Shown: one piece after another, positions 62,127 through 64,000 of the stretch
Position numbering within the stretch: the first letter of the stretch is position 1
Layout: every line of letters starts with the position of its first letter
NCBI RefSeq assembly: GCF_004122735.1
Contig: NZ_SDIF01000010.1
Coordinates: 1 to 64,000 of the forward strand
Length of the DNA stretch: 64,000 nucleotides
Reading direction: 5' to 3'
Origin: Streptomyces sioyaensis
GTDB taxonomy: Bacteria > Actinomycetota > Actinomycetes > Streptomycetales > Streptomycetaceae
The notes under the pieces: generated by a model
The model's database searches: none
What the model saw: only the letters and a program-made list of their open reading frames with translations
What the model was told of the DNA's origin: nothing
Made by a program: the position numbers and the translations under genes

Positions 62127-63560
62127 TCAGACGCTCGTGGCAGCCGTCACAGCCGCTTCGCCGCTCTTCGCCGCGTTCCGGACCGCGTCGGCCACCGCGC
62201 CCGCGACCTTCTCGTTGAAGACGCTGGGGATGATGTAGTTCGGGTTGACCTCGTCCTCCAGGACGACGTCCGCGAGGGCACCGGCCGCGGCCAGCATCAT
62301 CTCGGTGTTCACCGTACGGGAGTGGGCGTCGAGGAGGCCGCGGAAGACACCGGGGAACACCAGGACGTTGTTGATCTGGTTGGGGAAGTCGGAGCGGCCG
62401 GTGGCCACGACGGCGGCGGTCTGCCGGGCGATGACCGGGTCGACCTCCGGGTCGGGGTTGGCGAGCGCGAACACGATCGCGCCGTCGGCCATCTTCGCGA
62501 CGTCGTCGCCGTCCAGGACGTTGGGCGCGGAGACGCCGATGAAGACGTCCGCGCCGACCACGGCCTCCTTGAGGGTGCCGGTGACGCCCTCGGGGTTGGT
62601 GTTGTCGGCGATCCAGCGCAGCGGCGAGTCCGGGTCGGCGTCGACCAGGTCCGTCCGGCCGGCGTGCACCACACCGTGGATGTCGGCGACGACGGCGTGC
62701 CGGACGCCGGCCGCGATCAGCAGCTTGAGGATGGCGGTACCGGCCGCGCCGGCGCCGGACATCACGACCCGGACGTCCTCGGCCTTCTTGCCGACGACGC
62801 GCAGCGCGTTGGTGAGCGCGGCGAGCACCACGATGGCGGTGCCGTGCTGGTCGTCGTGGAAGACCGGAATGTCCAGGGCCTCGCGCAGCCGCGCCTCGAT
62901 CTCGAAGCAGCGGGGGGCGGAGATGTCCTCCAGGTTGATGCCGGCGAAGCCGGGGGCGATGGCCTTGACGATCTCCACGATGGCGTCGGTGTCCTGGGTG
63001 TCCAGGCACAGCGGCCAGGCGTCGATGCCGGCGAAGCGCTTGAAGAGGGCCGCCTTGCCCTCCATGACGGGCAGCGCGGCCTTGGGGCCGATGTTGCCTA
63101 GGCCGAGGACGGCGGAGCCGTCCGTGACGACCGCGACGCTGTTGCGCTTGATCGTCAGCCGGCGGGCGTCCTCGGGGTTGTCGGCGATGGCCTGGCAGAC
63201 GCGGGCGACGCCGGGGGTGTACACCATCGACAGGTCGTCACGGTTGCGGATGGGGTGCTTCGACGACATCTCGATCTTGCCGCCGAGGTGCATCAGGAAG
63301 GTACGGTCGGAGACCTTGCCGAGCGAGACGCCCTCGATGCCGCGCAGCTTGGAGACGATCTCGTCCGCGTGCGCGGTGGACGACGCGGCGATGGTGACGT
63401 CGATCCGGAGTTTCTCGTGGCCGGATGCCGTCACGTCGAGGCCGGAGACCGAGCCGCCGGAGGACTCCACGGCCGTGGTGAGCTGGCTGACTGCGGTCCC
63501 GCTGGCAGGGACCTCCAGCCGAACCGTCATCGAGTACGAGACGCTTGGCGCCGTTGCCAT
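62127..63560 (-). CDS. Malic enzyme (ACT-domain form)
   Basis: A 477-residue oxidative decarboxylase: malate to pyruvate with NAD(P)H. The first 85 residues form an ACT-like regulatory domain; then LSMVYTPGVARVCQAI (malic-acid-binding) and the NAD-binding part with VMSGAGAAGTAILKLL. In S. coelicolor the corresponding enzyme is, as I recall, NAD-dependent and linked to acetyl-CoA supply for storage lipid and antibiotics. ATG at 63558-63560 (MATAPSVSYSM), with GAGGAAG nearby. Confidence 0.93.
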   Translation of the reverse strand: MATAPSVSYSMTVRLEVPASGTAVSQLTTAVESSGGSVSGLDVTASGHEKLRIDVTIAASSTAHADEIVSKLRGIEGVSLGKVSDRTFLMHLGGKIEMSSKHPIRNRDDLSMVYTPGVARVCQAIADNPEDARRLTIKRNSVAVVTDGSAVLGLGNIGPKAALPVMEGKAALFKRFAGIDAWPLCLDTQDTDAIVEIVKAIAPGFAGINLEDISAPRCFEIEARLREALDIPVFHDDQHGTAIVVLAALTNALRVVGKKAEDVRVVMSGAGAAGTAILKLLIAAGVRHAVVADIHGVVHAGRTDLVDADPDSPLRWIADNTNPEGVTGTLKEAVVGADVFIGVSAPNVLDGDDVAKMADGAIVFALANPDPEVDPVIARQTAAVVATGRSDFPNQINNVLVFPGVFRGLLDAHSRTVNTEMMLAAAGALADVVLEDEVNPNYIIPSVFNEKVAGAVADAVRNAAKSGEAAVTAATSV

Positions 63561-64000
63561 GGCCGACTTCCTCTGCTTTCCCTGGTTCTCTCTCAGCGGC
63601 TCCGTGGCCCGGGGTACCCGGTCCGGAGCAATGTTGACCGATCGTCGCACCTACCAGCCGGTACGCGGTAACCAGCCGCGACTTTCGGAAAGGCGATTTC
63701 ACCATACGAGACGCGATCAGCAGTGCGGAGCCCCCGGCGAGCGGCTCCGGGGAACGTTGCGGCAACGGTCATCCGCCCGTCGCCCGCCGTTCAGCCGGCA
63801 CCGAACGACTGCGGGCGCCTCTCCCGCAGGAGAGACGCCCGTAGTCGACGATCAGGCGGCACCGACCCGCCATGCTCGCCTCGCGGCAAGTGGTCGCTCG
63901 TAGCGACGATGGTTGGGCCCGGGGGCTTGGATCGAGCCGGTGCCGTCACCCAGGCTAACAAACCATCCCCGGAAGCGAATCCCGTCCCGGGGGGCCGATC
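63561..64000. other. Upstream region of the malic enzyme gene to window end, 440 bp
   Basis: Must include the malic-enzyme promoter. A terminator-like hairpin (GGGCGCCTCTCC / GGAGAGACGCCC, one mismatch) at 63813-63840 probably belongs to a gene outside the window. No gene is called at the right edge. Confidence 0.45.
63813..63840. terminator. Hairpin near the right edge
   Basis: Twelve paired positions with one C-A mismatch and a 4-base loop; orientation cannot be assigned without the neighbouring gene. Confidence 0.5.

Noticed and set aside
62245..63903. 552-codon plus-strand frame over the malic enzyme gene
   Set aside because: Ser/Thr/Arg-biased shadow of the malic enzyme; no independent start signals.

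Overview
The window is a high-GC, typical Streptomyces chromosome segment. Support comes from a SsgA-like sporulation protein, DasR-type operators around a GlcNAc PTS, many GTG starts, ATGA gene overlaps, and gene order that I recall from the S. coelicolor core region around SCO2897-SCO2951 (read here from the other side; this synteny is from memory and not checked). About 50 protein genes, two tRNA or tRNA-like genes, a guanidine-III riboswitch and several strong hairpin terminators can be supported. There is no clear prophage, IS element or CRISPR array. The most accessory-looking pieces are an HNH endonuclease pair (5.9-7.4 kb) and an ATPase/ligand-receptor pair (45.9-49.5 kb), each lying next to a tRNA or tRNA-like gene.

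Layout. 0-5.8 kb: riboswitch-controlled SMR guanidinium exporter, GroES-like protein, DUF3618 protein, Bcp peroxiredoxin, an orphan sensor kinase coupled to a membrane-anchored partner, and a ProP-type symporter. 5.9-9.4 kb: two HNH proteins built of repeated modules, a strange tRNA with a UAG anticodon, then rdgB, a tiny membrane protein and rph. 9.5-13 kb: the GlcNAc PTS (EIIB nagF, EIIC nagE1 and nagE2) with three DasR-like operators. 13-16.5 kb: an MBL-fold hydrolase, then the CysO-dependent cysteine system (cysM, cysO, a cysteine-containing leader ORF, mec). 16.6-22 kb: amino-acid permease, DUF2017-clpS, then the nicotinate/nicotinamide salvage pair pncB-pncA.

22-31.8 kb: secreted M6 metalloprotease, two RDD membrane proteins, ssgG, a flavin disulfide reductase, a membrane-anchored L7/L12-like domain and a secreted M4 protease. 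32-39 kb: FAD-linked oxidase, hppD (tyrosine catabolism), a divergent AsnC/Lrp regulator, and a four-gene osmoprotectant/betaine-type ABC importer 14 bp downstream of the regulator. 39-45.6 kb: Lon-type (S16) protease, IclR regulator, SF2 helicase, MFS exporter, alpha/beta hydrolase. 45.8-50.9 kb: tRNA-Cys, the receptor and P-loop ATPase, DUF2071 protein. 51.1-56.7 kb: xanthine-dehydrogenase-type operon (FAD, Fe-S, Mo subunits) whose two gene junctions are each filled by a 35-codon mini-ORF joined by ATGA overlaps. 57.5-63.6 kb: DUF3039, an unknown protein, YqgE, murA, an HU protein and a malic enzyme.

The points I would look at first are the mini-ORF linkers and the long Trp-motif extension of the Fe-S subunit in the xanthine dehydrogenase operon; the ATPase/receptor pair; the CysO protein with a 20-residue tail after its Gly-Gly; the leader ORF and hairpin upstream of cysO; and the HNH module pair beside the unusual tRNA.
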